Source of the DNA: Bin87 sp026710825
Lineage (GTDB): Bacteria; Chloroflexota; Dehalococcoidia; Lucifugimonadales; UBA3495
DNA: 64,000 nucleotides
Assembly: GCA_965232815.1 (NCBI GenBank)
Contig: OZ247427.1
Location: forward strand, 1,240,001-1,304,000
Reading direction: 5' to 3'
The stretch's first letter is position 1; each line of letters starts with the position of its first letter. Below are positions 36,644 through 45,792 of the stretch, in pieces. The position numbers and the translations under genes were made by a program. Under the pieces are notes generated by a model. The model had not been told where the DNA came from, did not search any database, and saw only the letters and a list, made by a program, of their open reading frames with translations.

Positions 36644-37684
36644 TCAGTACGCTCCGTATCCCGGGACGTTGATGCACGCGGCGATGTGGTCGGGCATGAC
36701 CTCGCGCGCTTCCGGGTTCACGCGAGTGCAGTCGTCAGTGGCCAGCGGGCAGCGCGGGTGGAATACGCAACCACTGGGCGGATTCAACGGGCTGGGCACC
36801 TCACCAGACAAGATGATACGCTCGCGCTGTGCGTCGAGGATGGGGTCGGGAATCGGCACTGCGGAAAGCAACGCGCGGGTGTAGGGGTGCTGGGGGTTCT
36901 CGTAGATGGCGTTGCGGTCGGCCACTTCGACAATCTTGCCGAGGTACATGACGGCGACGCGGTCGCTGATGTGGCGCACCACCGACAGGTCGTGGGCGAT
37001 GAACAGGTAGGTGAGGTCGTAGCGTTCCTGCAGGTCCTCCAGCAGGTTGATGATCTGCGCCTGAATGGACACGTCCAAAGCCGATACCGGCTCGTCGCAG
37101 ACGATGAATGACGGGTCTACGGACAGAGCGCGGGCAACGCCGATGCGCTGTCGCTGTCCGCCGCTGAACTCGTGGGGGAAGCGGTCGGCCATGTACGGGT
37201 TCAGGCCGACGTTGTTGAGCAGTTCGGCCACGCGCTCGCGGTACTCTCGCTTGTTGTTGACCAGACCGTGCACCGCCAGGGGTTCTCCGATGATGTTGCC
37301 GGCGGTCATGCGAGGGTTCAGGGAGCTGTATGGGTCCTGGAAAATGATCTGCATCTGGCGGCGCATAGCGCGCATCTGGCCGGTCTTGGCGTTGGCGATT
37401 TCCGTGCCGTCGAACCAGATCTCGCCGTCAGTGGGACGGTAGAGTCGCAGAATGCAACGACCGGTGGTGGTTTTGCCGCAACCAGACTCGCCCACCAGCC
37501 CGAGGGTTTCACCGCGTCTGACCGTAAAATTAACGTCGTCCACGGCCTTGATGTAGGCCACGGCGCGCTGGAACAGGATCCCCGACGTAACGGGGAAGTA
37601 CATTTTCAGGCCTTTGACATCCAGGAGGACGTCGCCGTGTCCCGGCTGCGTCTCGGAGGTCTGCGGCATTTCAGCAGTGGTCAT
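36644..37684 (-). CDS. Oligopeptide/dipeptide ABC transporter ATPase (DppF/OppF type)
   Basis: A 346-residue ATPase: Walker A GESGCGKTTTGR, signature FSGGQRQRIGVARAL, Walker B FIVCDEPVSALD, and the C-terminal oligopeptide-transporter extension with the Cys group PPSGCVFHPRCPLATDDC. It lies 30 bp after its partner DppD-like gene. Permease and binding-protein genes are not nearby, so the pair must serve a transporter coded elsewhere. Confidence 0.9.
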   Translation of the reverse strand: MTTAEMPQTSETQPGHGDVLLDVKGLKMYFPVTSGILFQRAVAYIKAVDDVNFTVRRGETLGLVGESGCGKTTTGRCILRLYRPTDGEIWFDGTEIANAKTGQMRAMRRQMQIIFQDPYSSLNPRMTAGNIIGEPLAVHGLVNNKREYRERVAELLNNVGLNPYMADRFPHEFSGGQRQRIGVARALSVDPSFIVCDEPVSALDVSIQAQIINLLEDLQERYDLTYLFIAHDLSVVRHISDRVAVMYLGKIVEVADRNAIYENPQHPYTRALLSAVPIPDPILDAQRERIILSGEVPSPLNPPSGCVFHPRCPLATDDCTRVNPEAREVMPDHIAACINVPGYGAY

Positions 37685-37714
37685 TGTGAAACTCCTCCTG
37701 GAGTGATATAGACG

Positions 37715-38791
37715 CTAGGCGGTTCCCATGGCGTAGCTCAATGCCTGCACGCCGAGTTCCTCAGAGCGCCAGCAGGCGGACACGTGCGGTTCCTCTCCGT
37801 CGCTGCTCTCCACCTGCATGAGCGGCGGCGCCTCAGTGGCGCACTTATCGACGGCCCAACGACAGCGGGCGCGGAACGAGCAGCCCTGGGGGAGGTTCAC
37901 CAGGTCAGGCGGCTGCCCTTCGATGGGCACCAGCTTCGCAGCGTTGCCCTCGGTGTCAGTGAGCCGCTGGTCCAAGCGCGGCACGGAGTCCAACAATCCC
38001 ACGGTGTAGGGATGCCTGGGGTTCGTGTAGATCTCCAGCGCGGAGCCGCGTTCGATGATCTTTCCGGCGTACATCACGTTGACCCGGTCGGCGTAGCGGG
38101 CCACGACGCCCAGGTTATGGGTGATGATGATCAGCGCGACGCCCAGGGTATCGGTGAGCGACTTCATCAACTCCAGGATCTGGGCCTGAATCGTCACGTC
38201 CAGCGCGGTGGTGGGCTCGTCGGCGATGATGAGCTTGGGATTGCAGCTCAACGCCATGGCGATCATGACGCGCTGACGCATCCCACCGCTGAACTGGTGC
38301 GGGTACTGGCGGATACGTCTTTCGGGGTCGGGGATGCCGACCCGCGCCAGCAGGTCCACCGCGTCCTGGCGGGCTTCATCGCGGGATTTGCCCATGTGGA
38401 GCTGGATGGTTTCGGTAAGTTGGCGGTCGAGGGTCAGCACCGGGTTGAGGGAGGTCATGGGTTCCTGGAACACCATGGCCATTTTTGCTCCCCGGATCCG
38501 GCGCATGTCGTCCATATCGACCTGGAGGATGTCTTCTCCGTCGAACATGACCTCGCCGCCCACGGTTTTGCCTGGCGGGTCGGGGATCAAGCGCATCAGC
38601 GACAGGGCGCTGACGCTCTTTCCGCAACCGCTCTCGCCCACAAGGCCGAGGGTTTCGCCGGGCATTACTTCATAGGTGACGTCGTCAACTGCTTTGACGA
38701 CACCCTCGTAGGTGAAGAAATAGGTTTGAAGGTTCTTGACTTCCAGCAGCGGGTCCACGGCAGCGCTCCTTCCTCTGGTTTGGGCGTGCAT
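37715..38791 (-). CDS. Oligopeptide/dipeptide ABC transporter ATPase (DppD/OppD type)
   Basis: A 358-residue ATPase: Walker A GESGCGKSVSAL, signature FSGGMRQRVMIAMAL, Walker B LIIADEPTTALD, and the C-terminal NLPQGCSFRARCRWAVDKC extension. It forms the energising pair with the DppF-like gene. Cytoplasmic face of the membrane. Confidence 0.9.
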   Translation of the reverse strand: MHAQTRGRSAAVDPLLEVKNLQTYFFTYEGVVKAVDDVTYEVMPGETLGLVGESGCGKSVSALSLMRLIPDPPGKTVGGEVMFDGEDILQVDMDDMRRIRGAKMAMVFQEPMTSLNPVLTLDRQLTETIQLHMGKSRDEARQDAVDLLARVGIPDPERRIRQYPHQFSGGMRQRVMIAMALSCNPKLIIADEPTTALDVTIQAQILELMKSLTDTLGVALIIITHNLGVVARYADRVNVMYAGKIIERGSALEIYTNPRHPYTVGLLDSVPRLDQRLTDTEGNAAKLVPIEGQPPDLVNLPQGCSFRARCRWAVDKCATEAPPLMQVESSDGEEPHVSACWRSEELGVQALSYAMGTA

Positions 38792-38930
38792 ATATACGCC
38801 TGCCGTACGATAGCGGCGCGAATTTTTGTGGAATCAAATTACCATACGGTGCATGGTACGGCAAGACAGGGGGCAATTTGACCATCGCGCGCGGTTTTAA
38901 GACTAGCCAGCCACCGTACAAACTCGGGCA

Positions 38931-39242
38931 TCACCGGTACGGTTGCACCAGTTCCAGCTTATCAGCGAGGCGGTCCTCGGCGGTTTCCAGGTCGTACTGG
39001 TTCTGCAGGCCGATCCAGAAAGCGGCGCTATTCCCGAAGAATCGCGCCAGCAGCAGCGCGGTTTCAGCGGTGATGGCCCGCTCTCCATGCACGATGGCGT
39101 GAATGCGCCGCGGGTCCACGTTGATGGACTTCGCCAGCCGGTATTGGCTGATGTTCAGCAGAAGGAGGAACTCTTCGTTCAGAATTTCGCCCGGATGGAT
39201 GGGCGGCAGTTTCTCCACCGGGGTCGACGGGCTCAGACTCAT
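38931..39242 (-). CDS. higA: HigA-family antitoxin
   Basis: A 103-residue XRE-type HTH antitoxin: IHPGEILNEEFLLLLNISQ then YRLAKSINVDPRRIHAIV (the HTH), and AAFWIGLQNQYDLETAE at the end. It is second in a higBA pair (toxin first). It is expected to neutralise HigB and repress the operon. Confidence 0.88.
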   Translation of the reverse strand: MSLSPSTPVEKLPPIHPGEILNEEFLLLLNISQYRLAKSINVDPRRIHAIVHGERAITAETALLLARFFGNSAAFWIGLQNQYDLETAEDRLADKLELVQPYR

Positions 39243-39266
39243 AATTATTGCTCCGATGATTGCCGT

Positions 39267-39548
39267 TCAGTGATAGTCGGTTAGCTCTACGTTCCAGGCG
39301 TCGCCGGATATCCATGAAAAACATATGCGCCACTGGTCGTTGACTCGGATGCTGTGCTGCCCCTGCCGATCTCCCACGAGCCTTTCAAGACGGTTGCCGG
39401 GCGGCACCCGAAGGTCATTCAAATCAATCGCGCTGTTCAGGATGCCCAGTTTCCTTTGTGCTTGGCGTTGAATTTCGTTGGAAAACTTGCCGACCCGGCG
39501 ACGTTGAAATACCGATTCCGTATCTGAATCCCTGAAACTATGGATCAT
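39267..39548 (-). CDS. higB: HigB-family toxin
   Basis: A 93-residue RelE-like ribosome-dependent mRNase. It has the family features VGKFSNEIQRQAQRKLG, LRVPPGNRLERLVGDR, WRICFSW and a terminal VELTDYH. The length is normal and it is probably intact. It lies 24 bp upstream of higA. Confidence 0.88.
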   Translation of the reverse strand: MIHSFRDSDTESVFQRRRVGKFSNEIQRQAQRKLGILNSAIDLNDLRVPPGNRLERLVGDRQGQHSIRVNDQWRICFSWISGDAWNVELTDYH

Positions 39549-39746
39549 TGAGTCTTCGCGCGCTCAACCCTATTCACAGAGCCCAGAGGGCGTTGGCGGG
39601 ACCTCGTTCGCCACCTTGCCGGTGCAACGCAAGGCGTATAGCACTGCCATATATATAATAGCGTTGCGCGCTAATAGCGTCAAATACTAATACGGAAACA
39701 TCTGCGGCGGTTGGTATTGGCGGAGGCTGCGCCGTTCGACAATCGA

Positions 39747-39776
39747 AAGGGGACAGCCGAGCGGGCTGCCCCCTTC
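39747..39776 (-). terminator. Likely intrinsic terminator of the UGSC selenoprotein gene
   Basis: On the minus strand, AAGGGGGCAGCC and GGCTGTCCCCTT pair with a short CGCTC loop and end in TTTCG. It lies 28 bp after the stop codon at 39804. Moderate U-tract. Confidence 0.5.
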
Positions 39777-39803
39777 ATATAGCCGAGTCAGCGAGCCGCT
39801 GTC

Positions 39804-41525
39804 TTAGCCCACATCCTCGACGGGCACGGTGGCGATGCCGTAGGTGCCGTAGAAGAAGTTGGCGTAGTGGGTGGAACCGCCGGTGACCCAGAGCAGGTAC
39901 TGGTCCGGATCCTCCAGCGCCGGGATGGTGGCGTTGGGATCATCGGCCAGGTGCTGCAGTTCGGGGTGGGCCAGCCACTTGCCGTTTTCGTCAGTGGGCA
40001 CGCCGTTGCGGATGGCGTCTTGCAGCGCAACCTTGCAATGCTCGTGCAGCCATTCCTGGGCGTCCCGCTTGCTGAACCCAGCGTTCGCCAGGATCACAGC
40101 GCGGGACGGGCTGAGCATGATGGGATGATAGGGACCCTGGAAGGGGACACGCTCGTTGGTGTGGCCAACCTGCGCGGACTGCCGGCCCCTGATCCAGCTT
40201 CCGCCGCCGGCGTGGCGGTAGAACATCATGGACGCGATGTTGTTCAGGGTGTCCAGGTGGTTCTTGGACGCGTTATCCAGGACGTCGGTGGGGCCGGTTA
40301 CGGTCACCACGGTGACGGCGCTTTCGTCGGCGCGGAAGCCCTTGTCGACGTGGTAGGGCTGCCAGGGGCTGACCTCTTCGTTCTCGGCGATGCACATGCC
40401 AAACTTGGTGGGCAGGCCGATGAAGTTGGGGTCGCCCGCTCCCGCCTTGCAGTAGCCGATGTTGATGAGGCACAGGCGCAGGGCACGGCCGATGGCGGTG
40501 TTGGCCTTGTTGACCACGCCCGGACCCATGGCCGACGTGCCGTAGTTGATGCCGGCGCGATCGGCGATGGGACCGTTGACCAAGATCAGCGGGGCCTCGG
40601 TGTGGCCGGACACCTGCATGTCGCGGTGGTTGCTCTCCGGCTGGGCGATGCACTCGATGGCGGCCAGCAGGATCGGGAACTGCTCGGGTCGGCAACCGGC
40701 CATGACGGCATTGATGGCGATCTTTTCCACGGTGGCCAGGCCGAAACCCGGCTCCATGACCATCACCACGTCCTGGGGCGCGCGGCGGGTGCCCTTCAGC
40801 ATCGCCTCCACCAACTCAGGCGTGGGCGGGACGACGGGCATGCCGTCGCTCCAGTCGCGCTCCTCCATGAATCGGTTGACAGAATCGATGCCCCACGGCG
40901 AGTCGTCGAGCGTGACGGTGAATACGTCGGTCTCGCTGTGGCCGTTGGTCATGCCGGACAGGTCGGCGGTCGCCGACATGCGGGTGAGGCCGAGGATGAT
41001 GTTGTCAATCTGCTCATCGACCATTCCGTGGATGTAGTCGGACTGCTGGCCGGTGCAGGCGTGGGGGATGGTGACGAACGCGGTGGCCGGCTGGCCCCAA
41101 CCATCCACGCAGGACTGCCAGGCGCGGGCGAAGCTGCGGGCGGCGATGCCAACGGCGGGGATGCCGGCCCTCTCCATAGCTACCATGTCGTGGGCAAGCC
41201 ACGACGTGCAGCCCCCTCAATGGGCGGCGGCGCCCACCATGGCGTCAACCTCATTGGCGATGATTGCAGCCTCGGCTTCGTCGATGTGCACGCCGCGGCT
41301 GAGCGATGGGCGGCCATCGCGCCGGGGGCCGCCGTAGCTCTCGAACTTGACGTTGGAGTAGCGGCGGGCGATGTGCTCGGCCACGCGGTCAACGGCCACG
41401 CCGGCGCCGCCGGTCATGTTGTCGTACAGGCCGATGGTCTTGCCCTCCAGCGTGTCCAAACGAGGAGCCGGCGGGACCTTGAAATCCACCCGCGCGGCGG
41501 CGGGAGACATTATTCGCAACTGCAT
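39804..41525 (-). CDS. UGSC-type selenoprotein fused to a large unknown domain, UGA read as Sec
   Basis: ATG 41525 (AGGAAGAG site 7 nt upstream) opens a frame with an internal TGA at 41217-41219. It then stays open for 470 codons to 39804, giving 573 residues. The junction reads VGAAAH-U-GGCTSWLAHD. The N-terminal part (LEGKTIGLYDNMTGG, about residues 28-45) and U-x-x-C-TSW match the UGSC (seleno)protein family, with UGGC instead of UGSC at residues 103-106. The roughly 400-residue C-terminal part (MAGCRPEQFPILLAAIECIA, then NYGTSAMGPGVVNKANTAIG) is of unknown function. A SECIS-like hairpin follows the UGA. Without readthrough the gene would be split into a 102-residue stub and a headless protein from 41186. 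Confidence 0.85.
41187..41219 (-). promoter_or_regulatory. Putative bSECIS element of the UGSC gene (UGA plus hairpin)
   Basis: After UGA (41219-41217) come 11 nt and then GTCGTG(G)-CTTGC-(C)CACGAC. The perfect stem occupies nt 12-18 and 24-30; opening the top G-C gives a 6-bp stem with loop GCTTGCC starting with G at nt 18. The geometry matches the other two candidates in this window. Confidence 0.75.
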
Positions 41526-41636
41526 GGTGATCTCTTCCTTAAGATGGGTTTCGGGATAGATGGGTTTCGGGGTGATTTTACGGGATTCTGGCACGTATTT
41601 TCGCGCTTGGCAACATTGGGCGCGTGGACGTTTGAT

Positions 41637-41658
41637 GGGCGGGTTTCAAACCCGCCCC
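41637..41658. repeat. Palindromic intergenic repeat (GGGCGGGTTT/AAACCCGCCC)
   Basis: A near-perfect 10-bp inverted repeat separates the UGSC gene and the divergent phosphoesterase gene. The same core with inverted centre is found at 57313-57337. Confidence 0.6.
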
Positions 41659-41701
41659 TACCGATGCTCAGTGGCCCGTGGGCTGTGCTACCATGCCGGC
41701 C

Positions 41702-42445
41702 ATGCGCGCGCTGGTGGTGTCCGACATTCATTCGAACCTGGAGGCGTTCGACGCCGTGCTGGCGGACGCAGAGGAGCGCGGCGGTTACGACATCGTGTGG
41801 TTCCTGGGGGACCTGGTGGGCTACGGCGCGGATCCCGGGCGGTGCATCGAGCGCCTACAGGAACTCCCGAACGTTGCCGTAGCGGGGAACCACGACCACG
41901 CGGTGACCGGCAAGTTGAATCCTGACCTGTTCAACGGTGCGGCGCGGGCGGCGGCTCTGTGGACTGCGGATGTCCTGACGTACGATGAGTTGGCGTACCT
42001 GACGGGACTGCCTGAGGTACGCACCGAGGGCGAGTTCACGCACGTACACGGGAGCCTGCGGGATCCGGTGATGGAGTACCTGCTGAGCGAGCCGGCGGCG
42101 CTGGCGACGTTTGCCCTGATGGGAACGCCGTTTTGCCTGGTGGGGCACTCGCACTTCCCGATCGTTTGGACGGAGAATGAGCACGGCGCGGACGTGGCGC
42201 TGCTGGATTCTACGGAGCCGTTGGGGTTGCACCAGGACCGGCGAGTGATTGCCAACCCGGGGAGCGTGGGGCAGCCGAGGGACGGAGACTGGCGGGCGTC
42301 GTATCTGCTGTACGACAGCGAGGTCGGCGACTCGGGCGTTTTGGAGCACCGGCGGGTTGAGTACGACATCGCGACGGCGCAGCGCAAGATTCGAGAGGTG
42401 GGTTTGCCGGAGGTTTTGGCGGACCGGTTGGCCCGGGGCCACTGA
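41702..42445 (+). CDS. Metallophosphoesterase (YfcE/MJ0936-like)
   Basis: A 247-residue calcineurin-type phosphoesterase: VVSDIHSN, FLGDLVGYGADP, GNHDHA, HVHGS and GHSHFP supply the dimetal ligands. ATG 41702 or 41693 may be the start. It is probably a phosphodiesterase of small substrates; the natural one is unknown. Confidence 0.85.
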   Translation: MRALVVSDIHSNLEAFDAVLADAEERGGYDIVWFLGDLVGYGADPGRCIERLQELPNVAVAGNHDHAVTGKLNPDLFNGAARAAALWTADVLTYDELAYLTGLPEVRTEGEFTHVHGSLRDPVMEYLLSEPAALATFALMGTPFCLVGHSHFPIVWTENEHGADVALLDSTEPLGLHQDRRVIANPGSVGQPRDGDWRASYLLYDSEVGDSGVLEHRRVEYDIATAQRKIREVGLPEVLADRLARGH

Positions 42446-42801
42446 CATTTTCCCCTTGTCCCCACCCTCCGCCCATCCATACCATAATTAACCGATACCC
42501 CAAATCCATCCCGCCGCTCAGGCCCCGAGCCATCCAATGCCCGCTTCCAAACACTGTAAACATTGCTCCCCCAAACCCGCCCATCTGTCCACCAAAAACA
42601 CTGATAACGCCCCCAAAACGTCTCTCGCGGACCTCATTCAGCCCCGCGACGCCACTCCCGGCCCTACTCAAATGAGTAGAAATGAGCGGAAATGAACGGG
42701 AATCCGCAAAAATCGCCATCATTCCAATCCTGTCCACAACATCTGCTGGATTCCGGCCTGCGCCGGAATGCCGGTTTAGACCGATAATCGAGAGACCTTG
42801 G
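42446..42801. other. Non-coding stretch with a REP-like palindrome
   Basis: No credible gene was found between the phosphoesterase stop and the insertion element. The only structure seen is ATTCCGGC-CTGC-GCCGGAAT (42750-42769), a REP-like palindrome of a kind scattered in many bacterial genomes. Much of the rest is pyrimidine-rich on the plus strand. Confidence 0.6.
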
Positions 42802-42811
42802 AGTGCTTGAC

Positions 42812-44044
42812 CAGGGCAATCGCATTTCAGATATTTCTAAAAATGAGGCTAAACTGTTGCCACGATCCAATTGCCTGAGGTGGCTGGTGGTCATGGACAA
42901 TGTGCCCCGTTCGATTGTGGAGCGGTTTGCCGCGCTGGAAGACCCGAGAACCGGAAATGCCAAAAGGCATCAGTTGCTGGACATCATCGTGATCGCCCTG
43001 TGCGCCGTGATCTGTGGGGCTGACAACTCTGTGGAGATTGAGGAGTTCGGCAAGGCCAGGGTGGATTGGTTCCGCAGGTTCCTGGAGTTGCCCAACGGGA
43101 TACCCGCCCACGACACCTTTGGCCGGGTGTTTGCGCTGCTGGATCCGGAACAGTTTGCCGCCTGTTTCAGGGACTGGGTGCGGTCGGTCAGCGAACTGGC
43201 TCAGGGCGAGGTGGTGGCGATAGACGGCAAAACCCTGCGGGGTTGCCATGACCGAGGCCAGGGGCGAGGTGCGCTGCACATGGTCAGCGCCTGGGCCACC
43301 GAGAATCGGATGGTGCTGGGTCAGACCCGCACCGAGGCTCACTCCAACGAGATTACCGCAATACCCGAACTGCTCAACGCGCTGGAACTGAAAGGCTGCA
43401 CAGTGACCATAGACGCCATGGGTTGCCAGAAGAACATCGCCCAGCAGGTGGTAAGGAAGGGTGCCGATTACCTGCTGGCAGTGAAGGCCAACCAGGGGGA
43501 ACTGCACGAGAACATCAAAGACCTGTTTGCCTGCTGTGAGCGAACCGGATGGGATGGTGTGGCTTACAGCCACCACCAACAGGCGGGCAAAGACCACGGA
43601 CGACTGGAACGAAGGGAGTGCTGGGTGATCACCGACCCAGAGGAACTGGCCTACGTGGACCCGCAACGGCAATGGGCCAGCCTGAGCGCCGTGGCCCGGG
43701 TCAGCTACCAGAGGGGGGATGCTGGCGCCGGTTCCCCTGCAGATGTCCGCCACTACATTTCCAGCTATCCTGCGGACGCAGCCACGCTCCTTGGAGCAGC
43801 CAGAAGCCACTGGAGCATCGAGAACAGCCTGCACTGGGTGTTGGACGTGGCCTTCGACGAGGACCATAGCCGCGTGAGAACCGGACACGCCGACCGAAAC
43901 TTGGCGGTCATACGCCACTGGGCCCTCAACCTGCTCAAGCAGGAACAAACTGCCAAAGTGGGCATCAAGGCCAAACGCAAAAAGGCCGGTTGGGATTTCA
44001 GTTACATGCTCAAAGTCCTATCCCTGTGAAATGCGATTGCCCTG
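42812..44044 (+). mobile_element. Complete ISAs1-type insertion sequence with 10-bp target duplication
   Basis: The 1233-bp element is bounded by 18-bp perfect inverted repeats beginning CAGGGCAATCGCATTTCA (42812-42829 and the complement at 44027-44044). It is flanked by a perfect AGTGCTTGAC direct repeat (42802-42811, 44045-44054). It holds one intact transposase. Identical ends and target duplication suggest recent insertion. Confidence 0.93.
42893..44029 (+). CDS. ISAs1-family transposase
   Basis: A 378-residue transposase: ALEDPRTGNAKRHQLLDI, VVAIDGKTLRGC (Asp), TIDAMGCQKNIAQQV (Asp), YLLAVKANQ and SHWSIENSLHWVLDVAFDED (Glu). These are the usual ISAs1/DDE_Tnp_1 signatures. ATG 42893 is chosen as start; an upstream GTG in the same frame lies in the target duplication and is not part of the element. 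It looks intact. Confidence 0.92.
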   Translation: MDNVPRSIVERFAALEDPRTGNAKRHQLLDIIVIALCAVICGADNSVEIEEFGKARVDWFRRFLELPNGIPAHDTFGRVFALLDPEQFAACFRDWVRSVSELAQGEVVAIDGKTLRGCHDRGQGRGALHMVSAWATENRMVLGQTRTEAHSNEITAIPELLNALELKGCTVTIDAMGCQKNIAQQVVRKGADYLLAVKANQGELHENIKDLFACCERTGWDGVAYSHHQQAGKDHGRLERRECWVITDPEELAYVDPQRQWASLSAVARVSYQRGDAGAGSPADVRHYISSYPADAATLLGAARSHWSIENSLHWVLDVAFDEDHSRVRTGHADRNLAVIRHWALNLLKQEQTAKVGIKAKRKKAGWDFSYMLKVLSL

Positions 44045-44148
44045 AGTGCTTGACCTATGGGGTTGCTGCTGCTGCGGTGGACAATTAGAATCCGGTCAGC
44101 GAGTCTGCTTTACCAGCAAGACAACACTGGCGGCGAGGTATCGGCAAC

Positions 44149-44331
44149 ATGAGCCAGAACAATGACCAGGAGCGGATTTACCAGGAGTTGCGCCGGCGGG
44201 CGGTCGTGGAGTTTGGCGAGGATCGGGCGGCGGAACTGGAATCGTACCTTAGGACGGCGGCGCAACAGATTTTCGATGTTGAGGGCGCGGCCGACGTGAA
44301 CCCCGACCTGGAGCCGCTGTTCCAAGAATGA
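44149..44331 (+). CDS. AtzG-like small subunit
   Basis: A 60-residue helical acidic protein (RIYQELRRRAVVEFGEDRAAELESY ... EPLFQE) resembling the small AtzG/DUF4089-type partners that, like GatC, stabilise amidases of the AtzE type. It lies 80 bp before an amidase gene on the same strand, supporting that role. Short length limits certainty. Confidence 0.6.
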   Translation: MSQNNDQERIYQELRRRAVVEFGEDRAAELESYLRTAAQQIFDVEGAADVNPDLEPLFQE

Positions 44332-44363
44332 CGGCGGCGCCAGGAACACCCCCTCACCCCAAC

Positions 44364-44384
44364 CCTCTCCCGCTGTGGGAGAGG
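44364..44384. repeat. Intergenic hairpin repeat (CCTCTCCC/GGGAGAGG)
   Basis: An 8-bp perfect inverted repeat with loop GCTGT, preceded by CCCTCACCCCAA. It is a recurrent intergenic element of many bacteria. It lies between the AtzG-like and amidase genes and may be an RNA stability hairpin. Confidence 0.5.
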
Positions 44385-44411
44385 AAGCGGACACCCTCAA
44401 GAGGTTGAATG

Positions 44412-45767
44412 ATGCCAGAACTCCATGAGCTATCCGTGGTGGAAGCCGCCGCGCAGATTCGCGAGGGAACCGTTTCGCCCGTGGCGCTGGCAGAGGCGTT
44501 GCTGGGGCAGATAGATGCGCTGGACGGCGACCTGCAGGCCTGGGTGACCATAGACCGGGACGCGGTGCTGTCGGCGGCGCGGGAGCGGGAGGCAGAGGCG
44601 CAACGGGGCGAGGTGCGCGGTCCCATTCACGGTGTGCCGGTGGGCTTGAAGGACATCTTCTATACCGAGGGGATGCTGACCGCGTGCGGCTCGAAGGTGT
44701 ATTCGGACTTCGTGCCCGACTTTGACGCGACATCGGTGGCCAAGATCAAGGAGGCCGGCGGGATCGTCCTGGGGAAGGCCGTTACCACGGAGTTCGCGAC
44801 ATCCGACCCATCGCCGACGCGCAATCCGTGGAACCTGGAGCACACTCCGGGCGGTTCCAGCAGCGGGTCGTCGGCCGCGGTGGCGGCGCGGATGGTTCCG
44901 GCGGCGCTGGGTTCGCAAACCGGCGGGTCCACGTGCCGGCCGGCGGCGTACAACGGGATCGTCGGGTTGAAACCCACCTACGGGCGGATCAGCCGCTATG
45001 GCGTGGCTCCGGTGAGTTGGTCGCTGGACCACGTGGGCATCCTGACGCGCACCGTGGCGGACGCCGCGCTGATGCTGATGGTGCTGAGCGGCGCGGACGA
45101 CAATGATCCCGGCAGTCTGCGGGAGCCCGTGCCGGACTTCGCAGCCCAGATGGCTGAGCATGACCGGCCGCCGCGCATCGGGCTGGTGCGGCAGTTCTTT
45201 CAGGATTACGCGACGCCGGAGATGTGGGCGCACACCGAGGCGGTTGCCAACCAGTTGGCGGAGGCGGGCGCGGAGGTCGAGGAGATACCGCTACCCGACA
45301 GTTTCGCGGCGGTGCACAGCTTCCAGCGGATCGTGATGAACGTGGAGTGCGCCGCGTTCCACCAGGCGAATCACCGGACGCGCGCCGCCGACTACGGTCC
45401 GCGCATACGGGGCGGCATGGAGATGGGGATGATCATTCCGACGTCCACGTACCTGAAGGCGCAGCGGTTGCGGCGGCAGTTCCGCGCCGACATGAGCGAG
45501 ATGGCAGCCAAGGTGGACGTGGTGATGACGCCGGCGATACCGGCTCCGGCGCCGAGGGACCTGAACACGACGGGCGACGCGGCGTTCCAGCAGCCGTGGA
45601 CGGCGGCCGGATTGCCGACGGTGGTGGTGTCGACGGGGTTGAGCGAGCTTGGGATGCCGATGGCGGTGCAGTTCGGCGGACCGTGGGGTCAGGAGGGACA
45701 GGTGTTGGGCGCGGCCCAGTGGTGCGAGCGCATCGCCGGCCTGAACCAGGCCCCGCCGATTTCTTGA
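44412..45767 (+). CDS. Amidase-signature enzyme (AtzE/GatA-like)
   Basis: A 451-residue amidase with the Ser-cisSer-Lys triad: Lys in VPVGLKDIF, the Gly/Ser loop HTPGGSSSGSSAAVA and the nucleophile region ALGSQTGGSTCRPA. The upstream small AtzG-like gene suggests a heteromeric amide hydrolase, as in s-triazine or biuret degradation. True GatA would be with GatB/C. Substrate unknown. An ATG one codon earlier (44409) is also possible. Confidence 0.85.
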   Translation: MPELHELSVVEAAAQIREGTVSPVALAEALLGQIDALDGDLQAWVTIDRDAVLSAAREREAEAQRGEVRGPIHGVPVGLKDIFYTEGMLTACGSKVYSDFVPDFDATSVAKIKEAGGIVLGKAVTTEFATSDPSPTRNPWNLEHTPGGSSSGSSAAVAARMVPAALGSQTGGSTCRPAAYNGIVGLKPTYGRISRYGVAPVSWSLDHVGILTRTVADAALMLMVLSGADDNDPGSLREPVPDFAAQMAEHDRPPRIGLVRQFFQDYATPEMWAHTEAVANQLAEAGAEVEEIPLPDSFAAVHSFQRIVMNVECAAFHQANHRTRAADYGPRIRGGMEMGMIIPTSTYLKAQRLRRQFRADMSEMAAKVDVVMTPAIPAPAPRDLNTTGDAAFQQPWTAAGLPTVVVSTGLSELGMPMAVQFGGPWGQEGQVLGAAQWCERIAGLNQAPPIS

Positions 45768-45792
45768 CGTTCCCGATTGATGAGGAAGGAAC

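Noticed and set aside
39867..41882. 671-codon plus-strand open frame opposite the UGSC gene
   Set aside because: A codon-bias shadow: Gly/Val/His-rich with no recognisable domains, whereas the minus strand has clear homology.
42803..42892. Earlier GTG start for the transposase
   Set aside because: The GTG lies in the target-site duplication outside the element and cannot be part of the IS gene.
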